The notes beneath the pieces were generated by a model, which did no database searches, was not told the DNA's origin, and saw only the letters and a list, made by a program, of their open reading frames with translations. From Bacillota bacterium (GTDB lineage Bacteria > Bacillota > Bacilli > Desulfuribacillales > Desulfuribacillaceae): DNA of 21,513 bases. Of this stretch, positions 1 through 7,222 are shown one piece after another. A program made the position numbers and the translations under genes. The stretch lies in the NCBI GenBank assembly GCA_023388635.1, contig JAEWFW010000048.1:1-21513 (forward strand). Reading direction: 5' to 3'. Position 1 is the first letter of the stretch. Every line of letters starts with the position of its first letter.

Positions 1-447
1 ATCGGTCTGATCAAAGCGATCAACAGCTACCAGACTAACAAAGGCACCAAGCTGGCGACCTACGCTGCCCGATGTATTGAAAACGAAATTCTCATGTTCC
101 TTCGCTCGACCAAGAAAACAAAAAAAGACGTGTCTCTGCACGACCCCATAGGAACTGATAAAGAAGGAAATGAAATTAAACTTATTGATGTATTAAAATC
201 GGAAGAATTGGAAATCGCCGACGTCGTCGCGCTTGATTTGGAGAAGAAAAAAGTCGTCACACGCCTAGACATCCTTAACGACCGCGAAAAAGAAGTAATT
301 ATTGCGAGGTACGGTCTGACTGGAGATAAGGAAAAGACACAGAAAGAAATCGCCAATAAACTAGGCATCTCCCGCTCCTATGTTTCGCGGATTGAGAAGC
401 GGGCGTTGAATAAATTGTATAATGAGTTTTATAAGAAGAATTATTGA
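1..447 (+). CDS. sigK: RNA polymerase sporulation sigma factor SigK, 5'-truncated by window edge
   Basis: C-terminal 148 residues of the late mother-cell sigma factor that drives spore coat and cortex genes. The frame is open from base 1, beginning IGLIKAINSYQ, so the start lies outside the window. Visible are the end of sigma region 2 (KGTKLATYAARCIENEILM), the SigK-typical stretch KKTKKDVSLHDPIG followed by DKEGNEI, and region 4 with its helix-turn-helix (TQKEIANKLGISRSYVSRIEKRAL). These phrases match SigK rather than its paralogue SigE, which has different wording between regions 2 and 4. The visible part is continuous, with no prophage-like interruption such as the skin element of B. subtilis. 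A hairpin terminator follows 10 bases after the stop. Confidence 0.93.
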   Translation: MGLIKAINSYQTNKGTKLATYAARCIENEILMFLRSTKKTKKDVSLHDPIGTDKEGNEIKLIDVLKSEELEIADVVALDLEKKKVVTRLDILNDREKEVIIARYGLTGDKEKTQKEIANKLGISRSYVSRIEKRALNKLYNEFYKKNY

Positions 448-456
448 GATAGGAAG

Positions 457-520
457 CCCTCTGGAAGAGTCTGAATAAGCTCATTCTCCCAGAGGGTTCA
501 GTCATTGTTTCTATTTTTTT
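457..520 (+). terminator. Rho-independent terminator of sigK
   Basis: An 8-bp GC-rich stem, CCCTCTGG (457-464) with CCAGAGGG (489-496), carries a partly self-pairing loop and is followed by a T-rich stretch ending in TTTTTTT near 513-519. It lies just after the sigK stop. Confidence 0.75.
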
Positions 521-551
521 ATTTCATGCAATATAACTAAATAACAAATTC

Positions 552-695
552 CTAAATTTCCGCTTCCCTGCGCAGTAAATCTTCATCTAAAATCAAATAC
601 AATTCTTCCAATTCCAACTGTGCTTGGATCATCATTTCTTCTGAAGTCGCAACCAGCAATTTAGCATTCCGTATCATCTCAATGGCGTTTACCAT
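552..695 (-). CDS. Small 47-residue acidic helical protein, divergent from the XRE gene
   Basis: A short open frame beginning MVNAIEMIRNAKLLV and ending LLRREAEI. The C-terminal half is rich in Glu and Leu (QAQLELEELYLILDED) and should be helical. No family is recognised; I looked for a Spo0E-type phosphatase signature and did not see it. The start is weakly supported: GAGG lies only 2 bases before the ATG, although a second in-frame ATG exists at codon 7. It is divergent from the XRE regulator at 780, with about 84 bp and two palindromes between them. That arrangement fits a small peptide controlled by or antagonising the regulator, but this is inference from position only. Confidence 0.4.
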   Translation of the reverse strand: MVNAIEMIRNAKLLVATSEEMMIQAQLELEELYLILDEDLLRREAEI

Positions 696-711
696 AACCT
701 CATATCACTTC

Positions 712-726
712 AAGGGAATATACCTT
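712..726. promoter_or_regulatory. Imperfect palindrome, possible XRE operator (weak site)
   Basis: AAGGGAATATACCTT has outer AAGG/CCTT arms and two mismatched pairs nearer the centre. It resembles the stronger sites at 736-752 and 1009-1028 and lies in the divergent promoter region. Confidence 0.25.
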
Positions 727-735
727 AAAAGTTAA

Positions 736-752
736 TAAGGGATTATCCCTTA
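736..752. promoter_or_regulatory. Palindrome, possible operator of the XRE regulator
   Basis: TAAGGGATTATCCCTTA is a perfect inverted repeat with 8-bp arms around one central base. It lies about 28 bp upstream of the XRE start, in the divergent intergenic region, where an autoregulatory site would be expected. Confidence 0.45.
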
Positions 753-779
753 ATACATAATGATCATGAGGTGATTTAT

Positions 780-1001
780 ATGTATGAAAGAATTCGCAAC
801 ATGCGAGAAGACAAAGACTTGACGCAGGTACAAATGGCAGAATATTTGAATATTCATCAAACAACCTATTCCGATTATGAACTTGGAAATCTAAATATCC
901 CGCTACCTGTCCTTGGTAAAATTGCCGACCTGTTTGGGACCAGCATTGACTATCTCGTAAATCGTACCGACGAGAAGAAACCATATCCCCGCCAAAAATA
1001 G
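780..1001 (+). CDS. Small XRE-family (SinR-like) transcriptional regulator
   Basis: A 73-residue protein consisting of a single Cro/C1-type helix-turn-helix (about residues 5-60: RIRNMREDKDLTQVQMAEYL, then QTTYSDYELG, then LGKIADLFGTSIDYLVNRTD). It should bind DNA as a dimer. The ATG at 780 is chosen over the in-frame GTG at 771 because GAGGTG (768-773) sits at normal spacing only for 780. The family is widespread in Firmicutes and its members usually repress nearby genes. Palindromes of the form AGG(G)AT...ATCC(C)T flank the gene on both sides (736-752 and 1009-1028), suggesting autoregulation and control of the downstream YbaN gene. The target genes are not known. Confidence 0.88.
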   Translation: MYERIRNMREDKDLTQVQMAEYLNIHQTTYSDYELGNLNIPLPVLGKIADLFGTSIDYLVNRTDEKKPYPRQK

Positions 1002-1008
1002 GCTAAAG

Positions 1009-1028
1009 CAATAGGATATATCCTATTG
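1009..1028. promoter_or_regulatory. 20-bp perfect palindrome between the XRE and YbaN genes
   Basis: CAATAGGATATATCCTATTG is perfectly self-complementary over 20 bp, starts 8 bases after the XRE stop and is not followed by a T-run, so it is a poor terminator. Its AGGAT/ATCCT core resembles the palindrome at 736-752, so an operator of the same regulator is the favoured reading. Confidence 0.45.
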
Positions 1029-1101
1029 TGATACAAATCATTGCTATGGGCGGCGTAATTGGGTACCATATAATTAATACATCAAAAGGAGTGAGACTAC
1101 C

Positions 1102-1476
1102 ATGAAGAATCCGCTAAAACTATTATACATCGCTCTCGGCATACTCTTTTTGTCTCTTGGTAGTATTGGTGTTATAATTCCTGTACTTCCCACTACACCG
1201 TTTTTGTTGCTCGCATCGTTTTTCTTTGCCAAAGGTTCAGACCGATTCCATACTTGGTTTATATCTACATCTCTATACAAAAATCACCTAGACGATTTCT
1301 TAAAACATCGCTCGATGACATTGGGGACAAAGCTAAAGCTGCTATCCCTCTCCTCTACCATGTTAATCCTTTCGTTTATCATCGTTGATAATATTTACGC
1401 GCGAGCGTTTCTGCTGATCGTCATCGTATACAAATACTATTATTTCTATTTCCGCATTAAGACGATAAAGCGATAA
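1102..1476 (+). CDS. DUF454 / YbaN-family inner membrane protein
   Basis: A 124-residue integral membrane protein. The N-terminus (LLYIALGILFLSLGSIGVII followed by PVLPTTPFLLLASFFFAKGS) is the family hallmark: two hydrophobic segments separated by the PxLPTTPFLLLA turn, then a soluble stretch with RFHTWFISTSLYKNHLDDF, then two more hydrophobic segments (about residues 85-120) and a basic C-terminus. The ATG has AAGGAG 12 bases upstream. The length is typical of the family. Its biochemical role is unknown; it is present in many bacteria. The palindrome at 1009-1028 lies between it and the XRE gene, so it may be part of that regulator's circuit. Confidence 0.85.
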   Translation: MKNPLKLLYIALGILFLSLGSIGVIIPVLPTTPFLLLASFFFAKGSDRFHTWFISTSLYKNHLDDFLKHRSMTLGTKLKLLSLSSTMLILSFIIVDNIYARAFLLIVIVYKYYYFYFRIKTIKR

Positions 1477-1477
1477 A

Positions 1478-1513
1478 AAGCCAGTCAACCGGCATTTGCC
1501 GACTGACTGGCTT
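1478..1513. terminator. Bidirectional hairpin terminator between convergent genes
   Basis: A 10-bp stem AAGCCAGTCA (1478-1487) with TGACTGGCTT (1504-1513) encloses an inner stem CCGGC/GCCG. Read on the minus strand it is followed by TTTTT, giving a good terminator for the gene at 1557-1781; on the plus strand it closes the YbaN transcript but lacks a T-run. Confidence 0.75.
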
Positions 1514-1556
1514 GATTCCTCAAAACGAACACAAAACAATTATACTGACTATGGAA

Positions 1557-1781
1557 TTACGACAAATTATCTGAATCTCCTGCGCCAAATGAAACATTCC
1601 CATTGTCTGAATGTTTCATTTGCTCTTTCATGTGAGCAATATGCTTTTCTTCAGCTTTCGCTAAATTTGCATAGAGTGTTGCTAGATCATGTTCTTGATT
1701 ATCCTGGGCGATGCGCATTTGCTTGACGTAAAGAATCAACGCATCTTCTTTTTGGCGAATCGTATTTTCTAAATTACTCAT
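1557..1781 (-). CDS. Small charged helical protein, function unknown
   Basis: A 74-residue protein starting MSNLENTIRQKEDALILYVK. It reads as two amphipathic helices (IRQKEDALILYVKQMRIAQD and LATLYANLAKAEEKHIAHMK) with a Glu/His-rich face, then a Gly/Ser/Asp tail (NGNVSFGAGDSDNLS). It resembles half of a ferritin-like bundle, but I recognise no family. The start at 1781 has GGAGG 10 bases upstream. An in-frame ATG at 1853 with AAGGA at good spacing would add 24 residues and cannot be excluded. The last third of the gene contains a 14-bp perfect inverted repeat (1586-1622). Confidence 0.6.
   Translation of the reverse strand: MSNLENTIRQKEDALILYVKQMRIAQDNQEHDLATLYANLAKAEEKHIAHMKEQMKHSDNGNVSFGAGDSDNLS
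1586..1622. repeat. 14-bp perfect inverted repeat inside a coding sequence
   Basis: CAAATGAAACATTC (1586-1599) and GAATGTTTCATTTG (1609-1622) are exact reverse complements separated by 9 bases. The minus-strand mRNA would form a strong hairpin within codons for QMKHSDNGNVSFG near the end of the gene. Confidence 0.85.
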
Positions 1782-1911
1782 TCCGTTCCATCCTCCGATA
1801 AATGAATGTAAATATATACCTATTCCGCTGCGGATAACAGGCTTACTATTCATATCGTTTCCTTACGAATATTTCCTATGCTTATTTTGACATAACTTTT
1901 ATAGACTGTGA

Positions 1912-2658
1912 TTACCCTCTCTCCAATGCTAACCGAATACCGAATACCAATAAAATGACACCGGAAATTCCTTGTATGATACGCTGAGTCGAAGGCTTTT
2001 TGATCCAGATGCCTATTTGGTTCAATAGGATGACAAGTGCCAAGAACCAGATGATTGTCAGCACTAAGTAGGTAATTCCCAAAAGAAAAAATGGCAGGGG
2101 CGATTGATTTCCGCTTGCTACAAATTGCGGCAAGAAGGTCAAGAAAAACACAGCAACTTTGGGATTGAGTAAATTTGTCAGAAATCCCTGTAATAAAGGA
2201 GACTTATTCTGATGTAGACGATTGTTCCCCTCGACTGATACTACTGACGATTCTATCGACGACTCTTCCGTTGATGCCGCTGACGCTGTTGCCGATAAAG
2301 TGGTCGACGATACCGCTGACAGCTTTTTTGATGATTCTACTGACGACACTTCTGCCGATGCTGCCGGTGCATGCTTGATCGACCATAATGTCGTTACACC
2401 CAAATAGATGAGATATAAAGCACCCACATATTTCAATACAGCGAATATGGCTGCTGAGTTGACAATAATCGCAGACAAACCAAAGACAGCTGCCGTGATA
2501 TGGACGAGCAGTGCCATAGATATTCCTGTAATGGTCGCATAACCGCCCCTTTTTCCCAGAGTCATCGTATTCTTCATCATCAGTCCCGTATCTGGACCCG
2601 GAAGTAAAATCAGCAGAATCGACATCAAAATGTACAAAGGATAGTTTTCCACAGACAT
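1912..2658 (-). CDS. LysE/RhtB-family amino acid exporter with a Ser-rich insertion
   Basis: A 248-residue membrane transporter of the LysE superfamily, which exports amino acids or their derivatives. Family signatures are the N-terminal LLPGPDTGLMMKNTMTLGKR-type stretch (about 19-37), hydrophobic helices at about 40-66 and 69-93, and the second-half signature GFLTNLLNPKVAVFFLTFLP (about 158-177), followed by helices at about 185-213 and 225-245. Members are usually about 205-215 residues. The excess is a low-complexity Ser/Ala/Thr/Glu segment at about 98-145, in the central cytosolic loop. The ATG is supported by GGGAGATGA immediately upstream. Substrate is unknown. It has its own probable promoter (2689-2718). 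Confidence 0.88.
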   Translation of the reverse strand: MSVENYPLYILMSILLILLPGPDTGLMMKNTMTLGKRGGYATITGISMALLVHITAAVFGLSAIIVNSAAIFAVLKYVGALYLIYLGVTTLWSIKHAPAASAEVSSVESSKKLSAVSSTTLSATASAASTEESSIESSVVSVEGNNRLHQNKSPLLQGFLTNLLNPKVAVFFLTFLPQFVASGNQSPLPFFLLGITYLVLTIIWFLALVILLNQIGIWIKKPSTQRIIQGISGVILLVFGIRLALERG

Positions 2659-2688
2659 TCATCTCCCACGATCAATGATTTTTTATGT

Positions 2689-2718
2689 ATTACATCACAC
2701 ATCATGCAACAAAGTCAA
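2689..2718 (-). promoter_or_regulatory. Probable sigma-A promoter of the LysE-family gene
   Basis: On the minus strand, TTGACT (2718-2713) and TGTAAT (2694-2689) are separated by 18 bases, about 30 bp upstream of the start codon. Confidence 0.45.
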
Positions 2719-2768
2719 TATCTATTTACCCGATGACTAACCGCCACTAAACTCCTATTTTAATATGC

Positions 2769-2801
2769 AAAAACAGACCCTCGTGTCATACGAGAATCTG
2801 T
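2769..2801 (-). terminator. Terminator of the chemotaxis operon
   Basis: Two stacked stems, TCTGT/ACAGA and ACGAG/CTCGT, separated by a 2x2 mismatch, with loop 2785-2789 and a five-T tail on the minus strand (2773-2769). It lies about 30 bp past the cheW stop. Confidence 0.75.
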
Positions 2802-2833
2802 CTTTTACCGTAAGATGAAGCTACTCTACAATT

Positions 2834-3373
2834 CTATTCAATCGCGCGCTCTAGCTTAGTCTGCTCATCCAGCTCGTTATGCACAGTATGCCCCTCGGAC
2901 TCGCCATATTCAACAACCTCTTTGATCATGCGGTATTCTTCAAAACTCATTACGCGCTTCGGATCGATCAGCATGATGATTCTCTGCTCAAAATTCGCCA
3001 TTGCATCAATATGTTCCGCCATAATATCCTCTGCAAATTCTTGATCAATCGCCTGAATTTGCTGCTGACCTAATTCTACAATGTCCAATACGCGTTCCAC
3101 AACGAGACCCATAGTTTTTTGAGCAAACTCAATAATAATGACTACCGCATATGGGTCATATTCGATTTCCGGCAAATTAAATTTACGGCGCATATCAATG
3201 ACAGGGATGATTTTTCCCCGGAAGTTCATGATACCTCTGATAGCGGGATTGGCGTTAAATACGGTCGTCAGTTTCTGATAGCGGACGATTTCCTGCACCA
3301 GCATAATATCTACACCGTACTCTTCATCACCAATCTGGAATATGACATATTGTAAGTTTATTTCCTTACTCAC
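2834..3373 (-). CDS. cheW: Chemotaxis coupling protein CheW
   Basis: A 179-residue scaffold that links the receptor to the CheA kinase at the cell pole. The whole protein is one CheW domain: QYVIFQIGDEEYGVDIMLVQ at about 8-27, the hallmark IRGIMNFRGKIIPVIDMRRK at about 45-64, and the GLVVERVLDIVEL strand-turn at about 91-103. The C-terminus carries roughly 25 extra charged residues. The start is GTG at 3373, with AGAGGTGA overlapping the mcp stop; the two genes are 11 bp apart, so they are probably translationally coupled. It is the last gene of the cluster, followed by a terminator. Confidence 0.94.
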   Translation of the reverse strand: MSKEINLQYVIFQIGDEEYGVDIMLVQEIVRYQKLTTVFNANPAIRGIMNFRGKIIPVIDMRRKFNLPEIEYDPYAVVIIIEFAQKTMGLVVERVLDIVELGQQQIQAIDQEFAEDIMAEHIDAMANFEQRIIMLIDPKRVMSFEEYRMIKEVVEYGESEGHTVHNELDEQTKLERAIE

Positions 3374-3384
3374 AAAATCACCTC

Positions 3385-5433
3385 TTAGAACTTTTCAAAG
3401 TCTTTTTCATTAAAATCATACTCATCATGAGGTTCATTTTGTATACGCTGGGACTCTCGTTTGCTATTGATTGTCTGTCTAACTTGTTTATTGGTTATGG
3501 TAAAATGCGAACTTTCGGCGGCATCCGTAGACAATTTAAATACGCTAACCATGTTAGCCAATTCCGCAGCCTCACTGCTCATATTTTCACTTGAACTGGA
3601 AATCTCTTCAACCAGTGAAGCGTTTTGCTGCGTCACCTGATTCAGCTCTTCAATGGCTCTTCGAATATCAGAAGTTGCCAATGCCTGTTCTTTAAATGAC
3701 GACGATATCTCTCCTACTACATCTGTCGTCTTCTTGGTATTCTCGACAATTTCCCTAAGAACTCTCTGCGTATCGTTCATTTGCTGGTTCCCTCGATCTA
3801 CACGTTCAATACTATTGCGAATCAGTTTCTCAATTTCTTTCGCCGCCTCCGCGGAGCGACCGGCGAGATTGCGCACTTCTGCCGCGACAACGGCAAATCC
3901 TCTGCCTTGCTCACCCGCTCGCGCTGCTTCCACCGCAGCATTCAAAGCCAATAGATTCGTCTGGAACGCGATATCATTGACAGTAGATGTAATCTCCGAT
4001 ATTTCTCTGCTGGCTTTCGTAATATCCGCCATCGACGTTTGCAAAACGGCGACGACTTGTTCACCTTCCTGTACTGTCTGGAGTGTTCTTTGAGATAGAT
4101 GTGTCGCTTCAATGGCATTTGCCGAAGATTCTTCCATCGACGCAGTAATTTCCTCAATTGTCGATGCCACTTCTTCCAACGCGGAAGCCTGCTCCTCCGT
4201 GCGCTGCGAAAGATCTTGATTTCCGGAAGCGATTTCCTCTGAACCGTTACTGACATTCTCCACTGCCAATTTTACACGGTTTAAACTTTCATTGAGCTTA
4301 TCGATCGTCAGATTAAGATCGTTAGCCATTTGACCGAGCTCATCCCCAGATACAATATCCGCCTTGACACGCAAATCATTATTCCCCATCAGACTGACAA
4401 TCTCTTGCATACGTACGATTGGTCCGGCAAAATTACTTGCCACTGCATAACCAAACAAAACTACTATACAAATAGTCACCAATAGGATGATTATAATAAA
4501 CGTCTGCAAACGACTAATTCCTTGATATGCCTCCGATTGATGGATATCGGAAACCATGCCGACAGGAGTATCGCCCAATAGCACTACGCTAATCGCACCG
4601 ATCACATCGACCTGTTCATAATCCTTATACACTAATCCCCTACTAAATTCGAGATTGCCTTTCTCAATTTCCGGGGCGAGTAATGTAATCGCTTCCGTGG
4701 AAATGCGCTCTTGCAGTGCCGCACCATTGCGGTAATTTCCGAACATCGTATTTGTCAATAGCAAGCCCTCATCATCTACCAGATATGCGTCGGCTGCTTC
4801 TCCTAGCAGATGGAGATAACCATGCATCATTTCACCTAAGACGGTTCCATCGACGATGACGTTTAGAACACCGATCACTTCTCCATTTTCTCCCGCATAG
4901 ATCGGACTCCCCACGGCGAGGAAGTTCTTATTGATTAGATCAGAATACGCGTATTCCGACCATAATGTATTTCCCCGCATCGCATTTTGAATGTAACTGC
5001 GATTTGACATATCGATCCCATCTAACGTAGGATTTGTACTGTAAATTACTTTACCCTGAGGATCAGTGATAAAAATAGTATCATAATTATAATGTGCAAT
5101 ATTTTTTTCAAAAACTGTATGAATTTTTTCTTGATAACTCAGCCATTGCGAATTCCCTACATCGTATTCGTTTTCCATTAGCAGTTCAATTCCTTGATAA
5201 ACCTCCATTGACTGCGCCAACCGAACAGCATTTTCCTTGCGTTCTTCAAAATAGCTGTCGAAGATCCCATTCATAAAATCTCCGTACATCTCACTTTTGG
5301 CGATTACTTCCTGATGAATATTTTCCTTTGCCTGTTGCAAACTTAAAATGCCAATGACCATAGCCGGAATCAATCCCGCTAAAATCAACGTTGAAATCAA
5401 TTTCACCTTGATTGACAATTTCATGTTAAACAC
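3385..5433 (-). CDS. Methyl-accepting chemotaxis protein with dCache sensor and C-terminal docking pentapeptide
   Basis: A 682-residue receptor. TM1 is at about 11-31. An extracytoplasmic Cache-type sensor spans about 32-309, including DPQGKVIYSTNP and DMSNRSYIQNAMRGNTLW. TM2 is at about 310-333, HAMP at about 331-384, and the signalling coiled coil at about 390-635, with the invariant hairpin tip near 486-512 (FQTNLLALNAAVEAARAGEQ). Wording such as SGNQDLSQRTEEQASALEEV resembles the Tar-type (36-heptad) proteobacterial class rather than the longer Bacillus class. A flexible tail ends in DFEKF, fitting the xFExF docking pentapeptide for CheR/CheB. The GTG at 5433 is preferred over ATG 5424 because AAGGGGTGG (5442-5450) is 8 bases away. 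The ligand is unknown. Confidence 0.95.
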   Translation of the reverse strand: MFNMKLSIKVKLISTLILAGLIPAMVIGILSLQQAKENIHQEVIAKSEMYGDFMNGIFDSYFEERKENAVRLAQSMEVYQGIELLMENEYDVGNSQWLSYQEKIHTVFEKNIAHYNYDTIFITDPQGKVIYSTNPTLDGIDMSNRSYIQNAMRGNTLWSEYAYSDLINKNFLAVGSPIYAGENGEVIGVLNVIVDGTVLGEMMHGYLHLLGEAADAYLVDDEGLLLTNTMFGNYRNGAALQERISTEAITLLAPEIEKGNLEFSRGLVYKDYEQVDVIGAISVVLLGDTPVGMVSDIHQSEAYQGISRLQTFIIIILLVTICIVVLFGYAVASNFAGPIVRMQEIVSLMGNNDLRVKADIVSGDELGQMANDLNLTIDKLNESLNRVKLAVENVSNGSEEIASGNQDLSQRTEEQASALEEVASTIEEITASMEESSANAIEATHLSQRTLQTVQEGEQVVAVLQTSMADITKASREISEITSTVNDIAFQTNLLALNAAVEAARAGEQGRGFAVVAAEVRNLAGRSAEAAKEIEKLIRNSIERVDRGNQQMNDTQRVLREIVENTKKTTDVVGEISSSFKEQALATSDIRRAIEELNQVTQQNASLVEEISSSSENMSSEAAELANMVSVFKLSTDAAESSHFTITNKQVRQTINSKRESQRIQNEPHDEYDFNEKDFEKF

Positions 5434-5475
5434 AGATCACGCCACCCCTTCCTGAATACTGATTACATATATAAT

Positions 5476-5517
5476 CTACGAACAATCTGTAGGTGCTTTT
5501 TTACAAAGAATCTGTAA
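5476..5517. repeat. Two 17-bp direct repeats between cheB and mcp
   Basis: Plus-strand CTACGAACAATCTGTAG (5476-5492) and TTACAAAGAATCTGTAA (5501-5517) agree at 13 of 17 positions, start 25 bp apart, and each begins and ends with complementary tetranucleotides (CTAC/GTAG, TTAC/GTAA). The second overlaps the 3' end of cheB. They may be binding sites for an internal control point before mcp; no function is known. Confidence 0.5.
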
Positions 5518-6547
5518 TTACCTGCGGAATATCCGCTAAAGATACTATCTGAGTAGCGGCTCCCATCAGTATCGCTTGTTTGGGCATTCCAAACACGATC
5601 GAACTTTTTTCGTCCTGAGCAATCGTCATCGCTCCGCATTTGCGCATTTCCTTTAACCCGTGTGCGCCATCCGCTCCCATACCGGTAAGGATAATGCCAA
5701 TCGCTTGTGCACCGGCGTATTCCGCCACGGAAAGAAACAATTTATCGATTGAAGGACGATGCCGATTATAGGCTGCTCCCCCTTCCACCCGCAGCACATA
5801 TTGATAGTCACGCTTCTCCACCGTAAGATGTCTGCCGCCGGCAGCAATGTACGCAAATCCCTGACGGGCTAACTCCCCATCCTCCGCTTCTTTCACATGC
5901 ATTCTGCATAATTTATTTAATCCTTCTGCATAGGAAGCCGTAAATCCTGCCGGCATGTGCAGTGCAATTAGAAAAGGCGGAAAATTTCCCGGCAATCTTT
6001 CTAATATCTTGCGTATGGCGACGGCTCCCCCCGTCGAAGCACCGATGGCAACGAGTCTATCTGTACTATAAACGACCGGTGCGTCGGCAATCAGCGGATC
6101 AGCGCTCCCTGTAGTTATCCGATATTGTCTGCGCAATGTTTCACGATCAATACTTGCAGCAAACTTAACCTTTTCTACTATGGTCGCCTCTAGCTCCATC
6201 AGCCCCGCTTCTAAAGATAGCTCCGGTTTTGTCACATAATCAATCGCTCCCAAATCTAACGCTTGGAGAGATGCTACTCCGCCATGATGCGCTTTCGAGC
6301 TAATGACGATCACAGGCAACGGTACAATTTTCATCAGCTTGTCAAGAAATGTCAGACCATCCATCTTGGGCATTTCTAAATCCAGTGTGAGCACATTTGG
6401 CTTTTTTTCTTTGATCATGGCGATTGCCTGAATCGGATCTTTTGCCGTTCCGACAACCTCGATATCCCTGTCTTTTTCCAAAATTACTCTCAATATATTC
6501 CTGACCAAAGCCGAGTCATCTATAATGAGCACCCTTGCTTTCGGCAC
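5501..6547 (-). CDS. cheB: Protein-glutamate methylesterase/deamidase CheB
   Basis: A 348-residue cytosolic response regulator that removes methyl groups from receptor glutamates during adaptation. The receiver domain is residues 1-125, with acidic pocket D10/D11, phosphoacceptor D56 in TLDLEMPKMDG, and K107 in YVTKP. After a linker, the esterase domain starts near 160 with the catalytic triad S171 (GASTGG), H197 (ALHMP) and D293 (GMGADGA). Each is offset by 7 from the Salmonella enzyme. The GTG at 6547 is chosen because GGGGTGG is 7 bases upstream. An ATG at 6589 would add 14 residues with no ribosome binding site. The cheD stop is 53 bp upstream. Confidence 0.95.
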   Translation of the reverse strand: MPKARVLIIDDSALVRNILRVILEKDRDIEVVGTAKDPIQAIAMIKEKKPNVLTLDLEMPKMDGLTFLDKLMKIVPLPVIVISSKAHHGGVASLQALDLGAIDYVTKPELSLEAGLMELEATIVEKVKFAASIDRETLRRQYRITTGSADPLIADAPVVYSTDRLVAIGASTGGAVAIRKILERLPGNFPPFLIALHMPAGFTASYAEGLNKLCRMHVKEAEDGELARQGFAYIAAGGRHLTVEKRDYQYVLRVEGGAAYNRHRPSIDKLFLSVAEYAGAQAIGIILTGMGADGAHGLKEMRKCGAMTIAQDEKSSIVFGMPKQAILMGAATQIVSLADIPQVITDSL

Positions 6548-6600
6548 TTGTTTACCACCCCACAGGACTATGGTATCTACTAAATGCAACTAAGGGATCA

Positions 6601-7194
6601 TCAATCAAAGAGTGTCAAGTTGCTATTCTGCTTTTCTTTGCTTTTTTCCTGCCTCATCCACTCTCTGAATTGCTTTTCTCTCCTTACGGCATCTTGTAAA
6701 CTCTTATCATAACGAATTTTCTTGACATACACGTCAAACGTATCGGCAAAAAAGAACAACTTACGCCCGGATATTCCGCCGACATCCTGCGATAAAATCG
6801 GAATATCCTCCATTTGCAAATAATTGATCGCGAACAGCACATTGGACTCGGACACGGTTGAAGCGGAATTTCCCAGCACCCTTCCGCCGCCAAAAATTTT
6901 CGCCTGCATATGCTGGCGCTTCGCTCCTAACTTCATCATGCTGTTGATCAACAACTCCATGGAATGTATGCCGTATCTGGAATCGTCGATCAGAATACTT
7001 CCCTTTTTGATAACACTCGGCAGCATGAAATGGTTCATACCGGAAATCTTGCTAATCGGATCCTGCATACATACAGAAATACATGAGCCCAATAAAGTTG
7101 AAAAAACGATACGCGGATCGCCGCTGGCAAAATAATCACCGGCAAAAATCTCACATACCTCTCTTTTCAATTGTCTGTGATAGTGTTGTCTCAA
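6601..7194 (-). CDS. cheD: Receptor glutamine deamidase CheD
   Basis: A 197-residue enzyme that deamidates glutamines in the receptor to glutamates, creating methylation sites. Catalytic Cys38 sits in LLGSCISVCMQDP and His55 in GMNHFMLP, 17 residues apart as in the characterised Thermotoga enzyme. GGGRVLGNSASTVSESNVLF and DVGGISGRKLFFF are further family motifs. The N-terminal wording (IFAGDYFASGDP) resembles the CheD of proteobacteria more than that of B. subtilis. The basic C-terminal tail (RREKQFREWMRQEKSKEKQ) is longer than usual. The start is uncertain: TTG at 7194 has GGCGG/GAGG close by but none at ideal spacing. It lies 28 bp after cheR. Confidence 0.92.
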   Translation of the reverse strand: MRQHYHRQLKREVCEIFAGDYFASGDPRIVFSTLLGSCISVCMQDPISKISGMNHFMLPSVIKKGSILIDDSRYGIHSMELLINSMMKLGAKRQHMQAKIFGGGRVLGNSASTVSESNVLFAINYLQMEDIPILSQDVGGISGRKLFFFADTFDVYVKKIRYDKSLQDAVRREKQFREWMRQEKSKEKQNSNLTLFD

Positions 7195-7222
7195 TCCTCA
7201 CACCGCCCGCTATACTTCATAT

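Noticed and set aside
552..695. The 47-residue ORF considered as a Spo0E-like phosphatase
   Set aside because: The family's SxELD-type signature is absent; only the length and charge are similar.
2204..2662. A 152-codon minus-strand frame overlapping the LysE-family gene, and an Asp-rich plus-strand frame at 2222-2407
   Set aside because: Both are frame shadows of the low-complexity insertion; only the 1912-2658 frame carries family signatures and a good ribosome binding site.
5434..5500. Search for a sigma-D (flagellar) promoter before mcp
   Set aside because: No TAAA followed by GCCGATA-like sequence at proper spacing could be found.
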